A stretch of DNA of 14,862 bases from Chloroflexota bacterium (GTDB lineage: Bacteria > Chloroflexota > Anaerolineae > Anaerolineales > Villigracilaceae), in assembly GCA_016875755.1 (NCBI GenBank), contig VGOX01000015.1, positions 1 through 14,862 on the forward strand, given 5' to 3'. Shown in pieces: positions 5,420 to 12,706 of this stretch. Made by a program: the position numbers and the translations under genes. The notes under the pieces were generated by a model. The model had not been told where the DNA came from and made no database searches. It worked only from the letters and a program-made list of their open reading frames with translations. How positions within the stretch are numbered: the stretch's first letter is position 1; every line of letters starts with the position of its first letter.

Positions 5420-6541
5420 TTACCCGCCAAGGGTCTCATTCAACCAATCCAGAAAACCTTTTTCCTGCGGTTTGACCGTCGTGCCGAGGCTCTCTGCCAG
5501 TTTCTCGAACAGTTCGCGTTGTTCCTTCGTCAATTTGGTCGGGACAGCTACATTGACGATCACCAGTTGGTTCCCGCGATCTTTACGGCGCAGGTAAGGT
5601 ACACCTTTTCCATGAAGCGTGAAGACCTTACCGGGTTGTGTTCCCGCGGGGATTTTCAACTTTGTATCGCCATCGAGAGTTAAGACATCAACTTCCGCAC
5701 CTAAAACAGCCTGCGCGATATTGATATCGAGATTCAGAATCACATCATTCTCACGGCGTTTGAAGAATTGGTGCGGCTTGACATCCAACACGAGGAACAA
5801 ACTTCCCTGCGGACCGCCATTCTCGCCTGGTGCGCCTTCCCCATTCAAGCGGATCTGCGTGCCCATATCCACGCCTGCGGGAATTTGAACTTTCTTCTTA
5901 ACCTTCTTGCGTTCAAGCCCGCCGCCGCGACACGTCGTACATGGCGAAGCAATTGTCTCACCGCGCCCATTACAGGTTGGGCATGGAGCCGTCTGCACCA
6001 TTTGACCTAAAAAGGTCTGGCGTACCTGGCGCACTTCACCCTGTCCGCCGCATGTCCCGCATTTTACGGGTGACGTGCCGGGCTCGGCTCCGTTTCCGTT
6101 ACAGCGAGAACAAGTCTCATCCCGCGAGAACTCGATCTCTTTCTCAACACCGAAGACCGCCTCCTCAAAGGTAAGCGAAATCTGCAATTGCAGATCCCGC
6201 CCACGGCGCGGAGAGCGGCGCGAACGTCGTCCCGTAGAGAATCCAAATCCGCTGAACAGATCCTCGAAGATGTCGTTGAAGTCGACGGTGTAATCCTGAT
6301 ACCCGCCGCCACCCATGCCGCCCAGCCCCGCCTTGCCATAGCGGTCATAGCGCGCGCGTTTATCAGCATCTGACAACACGCCATAGGCTTCGTTCACTTC
6401 CTTGAACTTTTCCTCGGCGTGCTCTTCCTTGCTCACATCGGGGTGATATTGACGCGCGAGTTTACGGAACGCGGCTTTGATCTCGTCATCGCTCGCGCCT
6501 TTACCCACACCTAAAATTTCGTAATAGTCTCGGTTGCTCAT
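5420..6541 (-). CDS. dnaJ: Chaperone DnaJ (Hsp40)
   Basis: Full-length type I J-protein, 373 aa. It delivers unfolded clients to DnaK and stimulates its ATPase. The J domain (1-70) carries the HPD motif at 33-35. A Gly/Phe-rich region follows (about 72-102, GGMGGGGY...DLFSGFGF). The zinc domain has four CxxCxGxG repeats, with cysteine pairs at 144/147, 161/164, 187/190 and 201/204. The C-terminal client-binding beta domains end in the family-typical WLNETLGG-like tail. The ATG at 6539-6541 gives the usual MSNRDYYEILGV start; no clear Shine-Dalgarno lies upstream. It is last in the heat-shock operon and is separated from dnaK by a 94-bp repeat element. An intrinsic terminator follows. Confidence 0.98.
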   Translation of the reverse strand: MSNRDYYEILGVGKGASDDEIKAAFRKLARQYHPDVSKEEHAEEKFKEVNEAYGVLSDADKRARYDRYGKAGLGGMGGGGYQDYTVDFNDIFEDLFSGFGFSTGRRSRRSPRRGRDLQLQISLTFEEAVFGVEKEIEFSRDETCSRCNGNGAEPGTSPVKCGTCGGQGEVRQVRQTFLGQMVQTAPCPTCNGRGETIASPCTTCRGGGLERKKVKKKVQIPAGVDMGTQIRLNGEGAPGENGGPQGSLFLVLDVKPHQFFKRRENDVILNLDINIAQAVLGAEVDVLTLDGDTKLKIPAGTQPGKVFTLHGKGVPYLRRKDRGNQLVIVNVAVPTKLTKEQRELFEKLAESLGTTVKPQEKGFLDWLNETLGG

Positions 6542-6551
6542 AATTTATTTA

Positions 6552-6645
6552 TGTCGTTGCGAGAGCGCTCTTGCACTTTGCTCGAAGCTATCTCCTAATC
6601 AGTTGGGGATTGCTTCGTCGGGAGGAGTACCTCCTCGCAATGACA
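6552..6645. repeat. REP/MITE-like element in the dnaK-dnaJ gap
   Basis: A 94-bp element with near-perfect terminal inverted repeats: 6552-6563 (TGTCGTTGCGAG) and 6634-6645 (CTCGCAATGACA) match in 11 of 12 positions. Inside, GAAGCTATCTCC and GGGGATTGCTTC pair in 10 of 12, and GGAGG-AGTA-CCTCC forms a small hairpin. It ends exactly at the dnaK stop codon (6646-6648) and starts 10 bases from the dnaJ ATG. The wording of the ends and core resembles short interspersed palindromic repeats I recall from various bacterial genomes; no transposase is present. Confidence 0.75.
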
Positions 6646-8529
6646 TTATTCTTTGACTTCTCCGTCCACCACATCAGGTCCCGCATCGGATGTGCCTTCG
6701 GCCGCTTCGCCGCCACCCGCAGCCTGCCCCTGCTCGTAGACAGATGCGCCAATCTTTTGAATCGCCTGACCCAATGCATCCGTGGCGGATTTGATCGCTT
6801 CAACATCTTCCCCCTGCGCCGCAGACTTTACTTCCGCGCTCTTGGTTTCGACATCGCTGCGAATTTCCGCAGGGACTTTATCACCCAGATCGCGCAACGC
6901 CTTCTCACCTGCATAGATGGTGTTATCGGCATGGTTACGCGCTTCGATAAGTTCCTTGCGCTTGCGGTCTTCTTCAGCGTGCGCTTCGGCATCCTTGCGC
7001 ATCTTTTCGATCTCGGCTTCGTTCAAGCCAGAGGATGCGGTAATGGTGATATGTTGCGATTTACCCGTCGCCTTATCCTGCGCGCTGACTTTGAGAATGC
7101 CGTTGGCATCCACATCGAATGTTACTTCCACCTGCGGAACGCCACGCGGCGCGGGGGGAATGCCATCGAGAATGAACTTGCCCAGCGACTTGTTATCCGC
7201 CGCCATCGGGCGCTCGCCCTGCAAAACGTGAATTTCAACCTGAGTCTGATTATCCGCCGCAGTGGAGAAGACCTGTGAACGGCGGGTTGGGATGGTTGTA
7301 TTGCGTTCGATCTGAGCCGTGGCAACGCCGCCAAGTGTTTCAATCGCCAGTGTCAACGGGGTAACGTCGAGCAGAAGGATGTCCTTCACTTCCCCGCCAA
7401 GCACACCGCCCTGAATCGCCGCGCCGATCGCAACAACTTCATCGGGATTGACGCCCTTGTGCGGATCCTTGCCGAAGAATGCGCGCACACGGTCTTGAAT
7501 GGCGGGCATACGGGTCATACCGCCAACGAGCACAATTTCATTGATGTCGCCCGCATTCAAGCTTGCATCTGCAAGAGCCTGTTTAACGGGCGCAATCGTG
7601 CGGTCAACAAGATCAGCCACCAACTGCTCGAACTTCGCACGGGTGAGGGTCATCACCAAGTGCTTGGGGCCAGTTGCATCCGCCGTCAAATACGGCAGGT
7701 TGATTTCAGTTTGCATGACCGTCGAAAGTTCGATCTTCGCCTTTTCGGATGCTTCCTTCAAACGCTGCAATGCCTGACGGTCATTGTGCAAGTCGATGCT
7801 ATTGTCCTTTTTGAACTCGGCGATCAAGTAATCCATGATGCGCAGGTCAAAGTCGTCGCCACCGAGGAAGGTATCGCCGCTCGTCGAGCGGACTTGGAAC
7901 ACGCCGTCACCCACTTCCAGCACAGACACGTCGAAGGTACCGCCGCCGAGGTCATACACGCAGATGACTTCGTTCTTTTTCTTGTCCAAGCCATACGCCA
8001 GCGAAGAAGCGGTCGGCTCGTTGATGATACGCAGCACTTCCAAACCTGCGATCTTGCCCGCATCTTTGGTCGCATTGCGTTGGGCATCGTTGAAATACGC
8101 AGGGACGGTGATCACCGCCTGCGTAATGGTCTCGCCCAAATACGCTTCAGCATCTGCCTTGATCTTCGCAAGGATCATCGCCGAAACTTCAGGCGCAGAA
8201 TAATCCTTGCCGCCCAGTTCCACGCGCACATCACCGTTCTCCGCAGCATTCACCGCGTATGGCACGCGCTTGCGGGTGCGTTCCACCTCAGGGTCATCAG
8301 ACTTGCGTCCCATAAAACGCTTCACCGAAAAGATCGTATTCTGCGGGTTGGTGATCGCCTGATTGCGCGCCACACGTCCCACCAAACGCTCGCCATTCTT
8401 ATTCATCGCCACCACAGAAGGGACAAGCCGTTCACCTTCGGCAGATGGAATCACGATCGGCTCCCCACCCTGCATGACTGCCGCAACGGAGTTTGTTGTA
8501 CCCAAGTCAATACCAATGATTTTTGCCAT
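6646..8529 (-). CDS. dnaK: Chaperone DnaK (Hsp70)
   Basis: Full-length DnaK, 627 aa, the ATP-driven chaperone of the cytoplasm. The ATPase domain shows phosphate loop IGIDLGTTNS (5-14), catalytic Lys in SVKRFMG (K71), linker to nucleotide IINEPTASSLAYG (168-180), VYDLGGGTFDVSVLE (191-205) and VLVGGMTRMPAIQ. The interdomain linker is DILLLDVTPLTLAIETLGG. The substrate domain (NTTIPT, GERPMAADNKSLGKF, GVPQVEVTFDVDANGILKV) and the helical lid follow. The tail DVVDGEVKE is a variant of the common DVVDAEVEE-type ending. The ATG has a strong GAGGAG 6 bases upstream. The 83-bp gap after grpE contains a 26-bp-stem hairpin. It is co-transcribed with hrcA, grpE and dnaJ under CIRCE. Confidence 0.99.
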   Translation of the reverse strand: MAKIIGIDLGTTNSVAAVMQGGEPIVIPSAEGERLVPSVVAMNKNGERLVGRVARNQAITNPQNTIFSVKRFMGRKSDDPEVERTRKRVPYAVNAAENGDVRVELGGKDYSAPEVSAMILAKIKADAEAYLGETITQAVITVPAYFNDAQRNATKDAGKIAGLEVLRIINEPTASSLAYGLDKKKNEVICVYDLGGGTFDVSVLEVGDGVFQVRSTSGDTFLGGDDFDLRIMDYLIAEFKKDNSIDLHNDRQALQRLKEASEKAKIELSTVMQTEINLPYLTADATGPKHLVMTLTRAKFEQLVADLVDRTIAPVKQALADASLNAGDINEIVLVGGMTRMPAIQDRVRAFFGKDPHKGVNPDEVVAIGAAIQGGVLGGEVKDILLLDVTPLTLAIETLGGVATAQIERNTTIPTRRSQVFSTAADNQTQVEIHVLQGERPMAADNKSLGKFILDGIPPAPRGVPQVEVTFDVDANGILKVSAQDKATGKSQHITITASSGLNEAEIEKMRKDAEAHAEEDRKRKELIEARNHADNTIYAGEKALRDLGDKVPAEIRSDVETKSAEVKSAAQGEDVEAIKSATDALGQAIQKIGASVYEQGQAAGGGEAAEGTSDAGPDVVDGEVKE

Positions 8530-8547
8530 GATTTCTCCTCAATGATT

Positions 8548-8603
8548 GTCGAAAGTCGAACGTCGAACGTCAAACCATTGACGTTCGACGTTCGACGTTT
8601 GAC
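8548..8603. repeat. Palindromic heptamer array, grpE-dnaK gap
   Basis: Eight in-phase 7-bp units: GTCGAAA, GTCGAAC twice and GTCAAAC, followed by CATTGAC, GTTCGAC twice and GTTTGAC. Arms 8548-8573 and 8578-8603 pair in 24 of 26 positions around a 4-base loop, so the mRNA would carry a very stable hairpin. It lies 9 bases after the grpE stop and about 9 bases before the dnaK Shine-Dalgarno. No T-tract follows on the transcribed (minus) strand, so it should not act as a classical terminator. Confidence 0.92.
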
Positions 8604-8612
8604 TGATTTTTT

Positions 8613-9158
8613 TTATTGTGCCACTCTCACCAATGCAGGTCGTACCACCCGCTCACCGATCACATAGCCGTTCTGGACGACATCGATCACACATCCGCTT
8701 TCCACTTCTTCCGAAGGCTCATGTGAAATCGCTTCATGGAAGTTCGGGTCGAACGCCAACCCCTTGGCTTCGATCTTCTTCACGCCTTCCATTTCCAAAA
8801 TATTCTGGAACTTGCGCACAACCAGTTCAATGCCGCTCGCCCACGCATCGTCGATGGGGCTATTTTGCAGGGCGCGTTCCAGATCGTCCAACACGGGCAG
8901 CACCTTCTTGATAATGTCGCCTTTGGTCGAAGCCCTGAACGAATCATTATCGCGGTCCACGCGTTTGCGGAAATTTTGGAAATCCGCCTGCGTCCGCGCC
9001 CAGCCATCTTTATATTCGACGACCTTGGATTCGGCATCCTTCAACTGCTGGATCAACGCCTCACGCTCATCCGACAGCTGCTCAGCCGTCTCCGGCATTT
9101 CCTCCGCTGACGGTTGAGTCTCTTCGATTTCTTCCTGCTTGTCTTTTTCTTCTGCCAT
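8613..9158 (-). CDS. grpE: Nucleotide exchange factor GrpE
   Basis: GrpE, 181 aa, releases ADP from DnaK. It has an acidic N-terminal tail (MAEEKDKQEEIEETQPSAEE) and a long coiled-coil helix (about 35-75) including WARTQADFQNFRKRVDRD. The beta-wing domain has FDPNFHEAI (137-145) and the signature VIDVVQNGYVIGERVVRPALVRVA (157-180). I chose the ATG at 9156-9158; a GTG three codons upstream is also in frame but adds only MRH. It is second in the heat-shock operon, between hrcA and dnaK, the order known from many Gram-positive and Chloroflexota genomes. Confidence 0.97.
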   Translation of the reverse strand: MAEEKDKQEEIEETQPSAEEMPETAEQLSDEREALIQQLKDAESKVVEYKDGWARTQADFQNFRKRVDRDNDSFRASTKGDIIKKVLPVLDDLERALQNSPIDDAWASGIELVVRKFQNILEMEGVKKIEAKGLAFDPNFHEAISHEPSEEVESGCVIDVVQNGYVIGERVVRPALVRVAQ

Positions 9159-9184
9159 GTGTCTCACTCTCGTTTATGAATTTG

Positions 9185-9232
9185 GAGTCAAGCGACTTAC
9201 CACTTGGTTTGGACGGCAAAGCCGTCCGACTC
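9185..9232. repeat. Stem-loop repeat in the hrcA-grpE gap
   Basis: GGACGGC (9211-9217) and GCCGTCC (9221-9227) form a perfect 7-bp stem around AAA. An outer pair GAGTC (9185-9189) and GACTC (9228-9232) brackets the whole. It fills most of the 80-bp gap between the hrcA stop and the grpE start. It has no heptamer period and no T-tract on the transcribed strand, so it is a different repeat class from the heptamer arrays. Confidence 0.6.
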
Positions 9233-9238
9233 AAAAAA

Positions 9239-10276
9239 TTATTCGCCTGAAATATTATCGTTCACCAGATCGCTCAACAACGCAGCGACAAAGCGCACGG
9301 TGGGAATTGTCCTTGAATATGACATGCGCATGGGTCCCAACACGCCTAGCGAGCCTGTTGCCATGCCTGGCACGCCATAACGCGCGATCACCATTGAGCA
9401 TTGACGTAATTCGTCCCACTCACCTTCGCCGCCGATCAAGACCTGCAATCCGCCCACATTGCTGTTGACGGTACTACGTGAAAGCAAGCTCTGCAAAGTG
9501 GCGGGCTCATCGAATATTCTCAACGCCCGCCGCGCATCATCGGATTCAGAGAATTCAGGTTCAGCGAGGACGTTGGTCAAACCATCCGTATAGATCTCGC
9601 CCGAAGCCTGTTCTGTAATGCGGCGCATGTCCTGCGCGATGAGCAAGAGGATATCCTGGTCGAGCGGGTCGGGGCGAACCGTCAGCGTGGAAATGGCCTC
9701 GGTGGTCAGACCAGCTAGAAGTCCGTTAAGACGCGTAGCTGCCTGGCTGAGCCGATCCTGAGTTACGGGCTCCGCCAGAGTCAGAATCTGCTGGGAGACT
9801 TCCCCGCCGACCATCACCATAACCATCAAGACCTGCCGCCCCTGTGTGGAGATGAGCTCAACATGCTTGAATTTAACCTGCTCGGCGTGCGGCGCAGTGA
9901 CGACGGAAACGCCCTGCGATTGGGTGGCGAGGACGGATGCGGCGAGGGTCATCCACTGGTCAAGCTCGGGGCGGGCTTGAAAGAACTGGTGCGAGATGGT
10001 GTGCTGAACGGTTTCGGGCAGTTCGGCACTGTGCATCATCTCACTGACAAAGTAGCGGTAGCCTTCTTCGGTCGGGACGCGTCCCGCCGAGGTGTGCGGC
10101 TGGCGCAAAAAACCCATTTCGGTCAGCGCTGCCATCTCGTTTCGGATGGTGGCAGGCGAAAGGTTGATGTGATAATGCTCCGCCAGCCGCTTCGAGCCGA
10201 TGGGCTGAGCGGTGTCGATGAAATCACGAATGATCAACATCAGGAGGGTTTTTTGGCGTTCGGTGAGATGATTCAT
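9239..10276 (-). CDS. hrcA: Heat-inducible transcription repressor HrcA
   Basis: HrcA, 345 aa, normal length. It binds the CIRCE operator as a dimer and represses chaperone operons; GroEL is the usual modulator of its activity in studied species. The N-terminal winged helix contains LTERQKTLLMLIIRDFIDTA and the highly conserved segment SPATIRNEMAALTEMGFLRQPHTSAGRVPTEEGYRYFV in outline (about 40-77). The rest is the GAF-like core, ending in the VRFVAALLSDLVN-type tail. The ATG at 10274-10276 is preferred to a TTG two codons upstream. No Shine-Dalgarno is visible. CIRCE lies 9 bp upstream of the ATG. It is first gene of the operon and so autoregulated. Confidence 0.97.
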   Translation of the reverse strand: MNHLTERQKTLLMLIIRDFIDTAQPIGSKRLAEHYHINLSPATIRNEMAALTEMGFLRQPHTSAGRVPTEEGYRYFVSEMMHSAELPETVQHTISHQFFQARPELDQWMTLAASVLATQSQGVSVVTAPHAEQVKFKHVELISTQGRQVLMVMVMVGGEVSQQILTLAEPVTQDRLSQAATRLNGLLAGLTTEAISTLTVRPDPLDQDILLLIAQDMRRITEQASGEIYTDGLTNVLAEPEFSESDDARRALRIFDEPATLQSLLSRSTVNSNVGGLQVLIGGEGEWDELRQCSMVIARYGVPGMATGSLGVLGPMRMSYSRTIPTVRFVAALLSDLVNDNISGE

Positions 10277-10285
10277 ATTCAAAAT

Positions 10286-10312
10286 TTAGCACTCCCAGCG
10301 AGAGAGTGCCAG
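10286..10312. promoter_or_regulatory. CIRCE operator (HrcA binding site)
   Basis: TTAGCACTC, a 9-base spacer, then GAGTGCCAG. The hrcA-proximal half is a perfect match to the CIRCE consensus (TTAGCACTC-N9-GAGTGCTAA). The promoter-proximal half differs at two positions (GAGTGCCAG against GAGTGCTAA). It lies between the predicted start of transcription and the hrcA ATG, so bound HrcA would block the start of elongation or polymerase binding. Confidence 0.95.
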
Positions 10313-10326
10313 TAAAAGACTGAATA

Positions 10327-10355
10327 ATAATAACAGCCGTAAAAAGTAACGTCAA
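10327..10355 (-). promoter_or_regulatory. Promoter of the hrcA-grpE-dnaK-dnaJ operon
   Basis: On the minus strand TTGACG (10350-10355) and TATTAT (10327-10332) are 17 bp apart, a good sigma-70-type promoter. The expected start of transcription is near 10320, a few bases upstream of CIRCE, the usual arrangement for HrcA control. Confidence 0.75.
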
Positions 10356-10370
10356 TAAGAGGAGTGTAAG

Positions 10371-10406
10371 AATTAAAAAGAAAACTCCCACATTGCTGCG
10401 GGAGTT
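10371..10406 (-). terminator. Intrinsic terminator after the kinase gene
   Basis: On the minus strand AACTCCCGCA (10397-10406) pairs with TGTGGGAGTT (10383-10392), 10 bp with one G-T pair, around a GCAA tetraloop. TTTTCTTTTT follows. It begins 5 bases after the kinase stop codon and separates the kinase gene from the heat-shock operon promoter. Confidence 0.88.
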
Positions 10407-10411
10407 GGGAT

Positions 10412-12640
10412 TTATGGGGTCGTTGTTGCGGGCCGCCAGGCGGGGTGGAAATCCTGTGCGGCGTCTGTGGTGAGGCGGATACGATCTCCACCAGCAACGG
10501 TCATGTAGAAAATGTCGAGGTTGCCTGCATCCACAGAGCCTTCGAAGGCGATATAGAAACCATCCAGTGAGTAGTCTATGCCATCCAGATAGCTGAAACT
10601 GACTCTGACACGCAAGCCCTGTTCGATGGTGCGGTCTGTGGCGGAGATGCTCATGACGTAGGGGTTACAGAAAGAGGTGGCACAGCGTTGATTGAAGAGC
10701 ACCAGATCGCCCTTGGGTGACCAGGCAGGTTGGTAATCGTTGAAAGTAGGCCCGCTGCGGACAATCTGCTTCGCATCTGTACCGTCGGCATTCATCATCC
10801 AGATCTGATAAACACCGATCCTGCGAACTGCATACACAAAACGGTCGCCTGTCGGTGACCAGGCAGGCATGCGCGACTCAACTCCCTGCGCGCCCTTTGT
10901 TATTTGAGTGACAATGGTCGGGTCTGCCACATTGATGGTAAAGATCTCCATCTGTCCCGTACGGAGGGAGGTGAAAGCAATCGTTGAGCCATCTGGCGAC
11001 CAAACAGGGTCAAAGTTCCCGCCGGGGGAGGCGTCTAGGGTGGTCAGACCGCTGCCATCTGCATTAATCAGGTAGATACTGGTGTTGTTATACGGGCGGA
11101 TGTAGTCATTGCCTTTGCATGGAGAAATGAAGACCAGACGCTGCCCATCGGGCGACCAGGCAGGCTGACAGGCGCCACCAGTTACATCGGTTAGTTGTAC
11201 GGAAGTCTCACCGCCAAGATCGGCAAGGTAGAGTTGTGGAACACCCGAGCGATTGGATGCAAATGCGATCTGCCCTGCACCGCCGCCAAGATTATTCGTC
11301 ACGATCGGAGCAGTGGCTTCCGGTTGCAAGGTGGGCGTATCACCCACTGCAGGGATAAATGTATTGGTCGGCGCAGGAGTCCGTGTGGGAGGCACGGGTG
11401 TTTCAGTGGGTATCTCCGTCGGCGTCGCTGTTGGTGGTAGTGTAGAGGTCAGCTGCGGTGTGGGTGTAAAAGTAGGCGTGCTGGTCGGTGTAATTAGCGG
11501 GATCATGGCACGCACATCCGCGGGCAATAAGCCCGGGGTGAAATACACCACTCCGCCACCGATCAACAGCAGGAGAAAAGATGTCAATGAGAAGCGCACC
11601 AACGCCGCGCGGCGCTTCCGCTCACGTTCTTTTTGACGTTTCAATGGAGTGACGAACGGTTGATCCTCGTGCGGGTGAGGTTGCTGTGGAGGAAGCGCGC
11701 CCCTTGGCTTCGAGGATTTTGAAGGCGAATTCTTTTCATCTGACGTTGCAGTATTGGCATTTTCATCAGGATGAAGCGCTTCCGGCGGAGGCGGGACAAC
11801 GGTGTACGTACCGGGAATTTGCTGGGTCTTGGATTTTGAACCAAGCAATGCGCGCTTGAATTCCTCAGCGGTTTGGTAACGGTCACTGGGGTCAACCGCC
11901 ATGGCTTTTTCAATGGCGGCAGATAAACGGCGTGATACCTTGGCATTCCGCTTCCGCAACGGGGTGAGCTGTGCATTATCCATGGCACGGGCAAGCCCAT
12001 CTTCAGGGATGATACCGCTTAATGCCGCATAGAGAGTGGCACCAAGGGAATAGATATCAGTACGCGGATCGGTACGGGCGGTACCATATTGCTCCGGCGG
12101 AGAATAACCCGGGGTCATGGCACGCGCGCCAGTGGTGGTTGCCTGACTGGCACTTTGATACAACTTGGCAAGACCAAAATCCACCAGATAGATATGACCA
12201 TCGGGTGTGATCTTCACGTTACCGGGTTTAATGTCGCGATGCAGAATGGGAGGCTTGCGCGTGTGTAAATATGCCAGCGCATCACAGATCGCCGCGCCGA
12301 TATGCACGGCTTCCTCTTCGGGGAGCATGCCAACGCGCTCCATGCGGTTACGCAGATCCTCCCCCTCGATAAAGTCCATGACGAGATATTGTCCCTGATC
12401 ACCAAGGACGATATGGTCAGACACACGCGGCAAATTAGGATGACGCAGATTCGCAAGGATGACCGCTTCGAGGCGGAATTGGCGCGAATACTCCTCCGTG
12501 GTGAACAGATTCTCTTTGAGAGCGATCTGTATACCAAGGTTTTCATCGATAGCACGATACACCGAACCCATGCCACCCCGTCCAAGAATATCAATAATGC
12601 GATAGCGATTATGAAGTAGTGTGTTTTTTTCCAGCCTCAT
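10412..12640 (-). CDS. Transmembrane Ser/Thr kinase with propeller sensor
   Basis: A 742-aa Hanks-type kinase. The catalytic domain (about 13-266) has the Gly loop GRGGMGSVY (20-28), ATP-binding K42, helix-C E58, HRDIKPGN (H134, catalytic D136, N141), DFG (154-156) and SPPE (180-183), so all key residues are present. A Pro- and charge-rich juxtamembrane stretch (about 270-346) and one membrane segment (about 347-366) follow. A Thr/Pro stalk (about 383-440, repeats of TPT, PTE and PPT type) leads to a beta-propeller (455-740) with WSPDG-type motifs at 495, 547, 594 and 640 and weaker ones at about 689 and 735 (TolB/PD40-like). The kinase would be cytoplasmic and the propeller outside, suggesting a sensor; ligand and targets are unknown. 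ATG at 12638-12640 with AAGG 7 bases upstream. It has its own promoter and terminator. Confidence 0.95.
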   Translation of the reverse strand: MRLEKNTLLHNRYRIIDILGRGGMGSVYRAIDENLGIQIALKENLFTTEEYSRQFRLEAVILANLRHPNLPRVSDHIVLGDQGQYLVMDFIEGEDLRNRMERVGMLPEEEAVHIGAAICDALAYLHTRKPPILHRDIKPGNVKITPDGHIYLVDFGLAKLYQSASQATTTGARAMTPGYSPPEQYGTARTDPRTDIYSLGATLYAALSGIIPEDGLARAMDNAQLTPLRKRNAKVSRRLSAAIEKAMAVDPSDRYQTAEEFKRALLGSKSKTQQIPGTYTVVPPPPEALHPDENANTATSDEKNSPSKSSKPRGALPPQQPHPHEDQPFVTPLKRQKERERKRRAALVRFSLTSFLLLLIGGGVVYFTPGLLPADVRAMIPLITPTSTPTFTPTPQLTSTLPPTATPTEIPTETPVPPTRTPAPTNTFIPAVGDTPTLQPEATAPIVTNNLGGGAGQIAFASNRSGVPQLYLADLGGETSVQLTDVTGGACQPAWSPDGQRLVFISPCKGNDYIRPYNNTSIYLINADGSGLTTLDASPGGNFDPVWSPDGSTIAFTSLRTGQMEIFTINVADPTIVTQITKGAQGVESRMPAWSPTGDRFVYAVRRIGVYQIWMMNADGTDAKQIVRSGPTFNDYQPAWSPKGDLVLFNQRCATSFCNPYVMSISATDRTIEQGLRVRVSFSYLDGIDYSLDGFYIAFEGSVDAGNLDIFYMTVAGGDRIRLTTDAAQDFHPAWRPATTTP

Positions 12641-12688
12641 TAATAAGCCTTGAAAATGAATGCAAACCCCGGAGTACCGGATGCGCGC

Positions 12689-12697
12689 ATTATATCA
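12689..12697 (-). promoter_or_regulatory. Extended -10 promoter for the kinase gene
   Basis: The minus strand reads TGATATAAT, a perfect TATAAT with the TGn extension. No convincing -35 box is seen 17 bp upstream, as expected for extended -10 promoters. It lies between the PAP2-family stop codon and the kinase ATG and leaves a leader of about 40 bases. Confidence 0.6.
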
Positions 12698-12706
12698 GAT
12701 GGAAGG

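Noticed and set aside
8548..8615. Hairpin plus T8 on the plus strand resembling an intrinsic terminator
   Set aside because: No plus-strand gene is present to be terminated, and the T run sits next to the grpE stop codon on the other strand. On the minus strand there is no downstream T-tract.
7459..8667. Long plus-strand ORF of about 400 codons opposite dnaK, and another at 6571-7278
   Set aside because: Both are antisense shadows of dnaK produced by its codon bias. There is no family-like sequence, and the minus-strand reading is unmistakable.
11380..11515. Low-complexity DNA in the kinase gene as a possible repeat element
   Set aside because: It encodes the Thr/Pro-rich stalk and is explained by coding composition.
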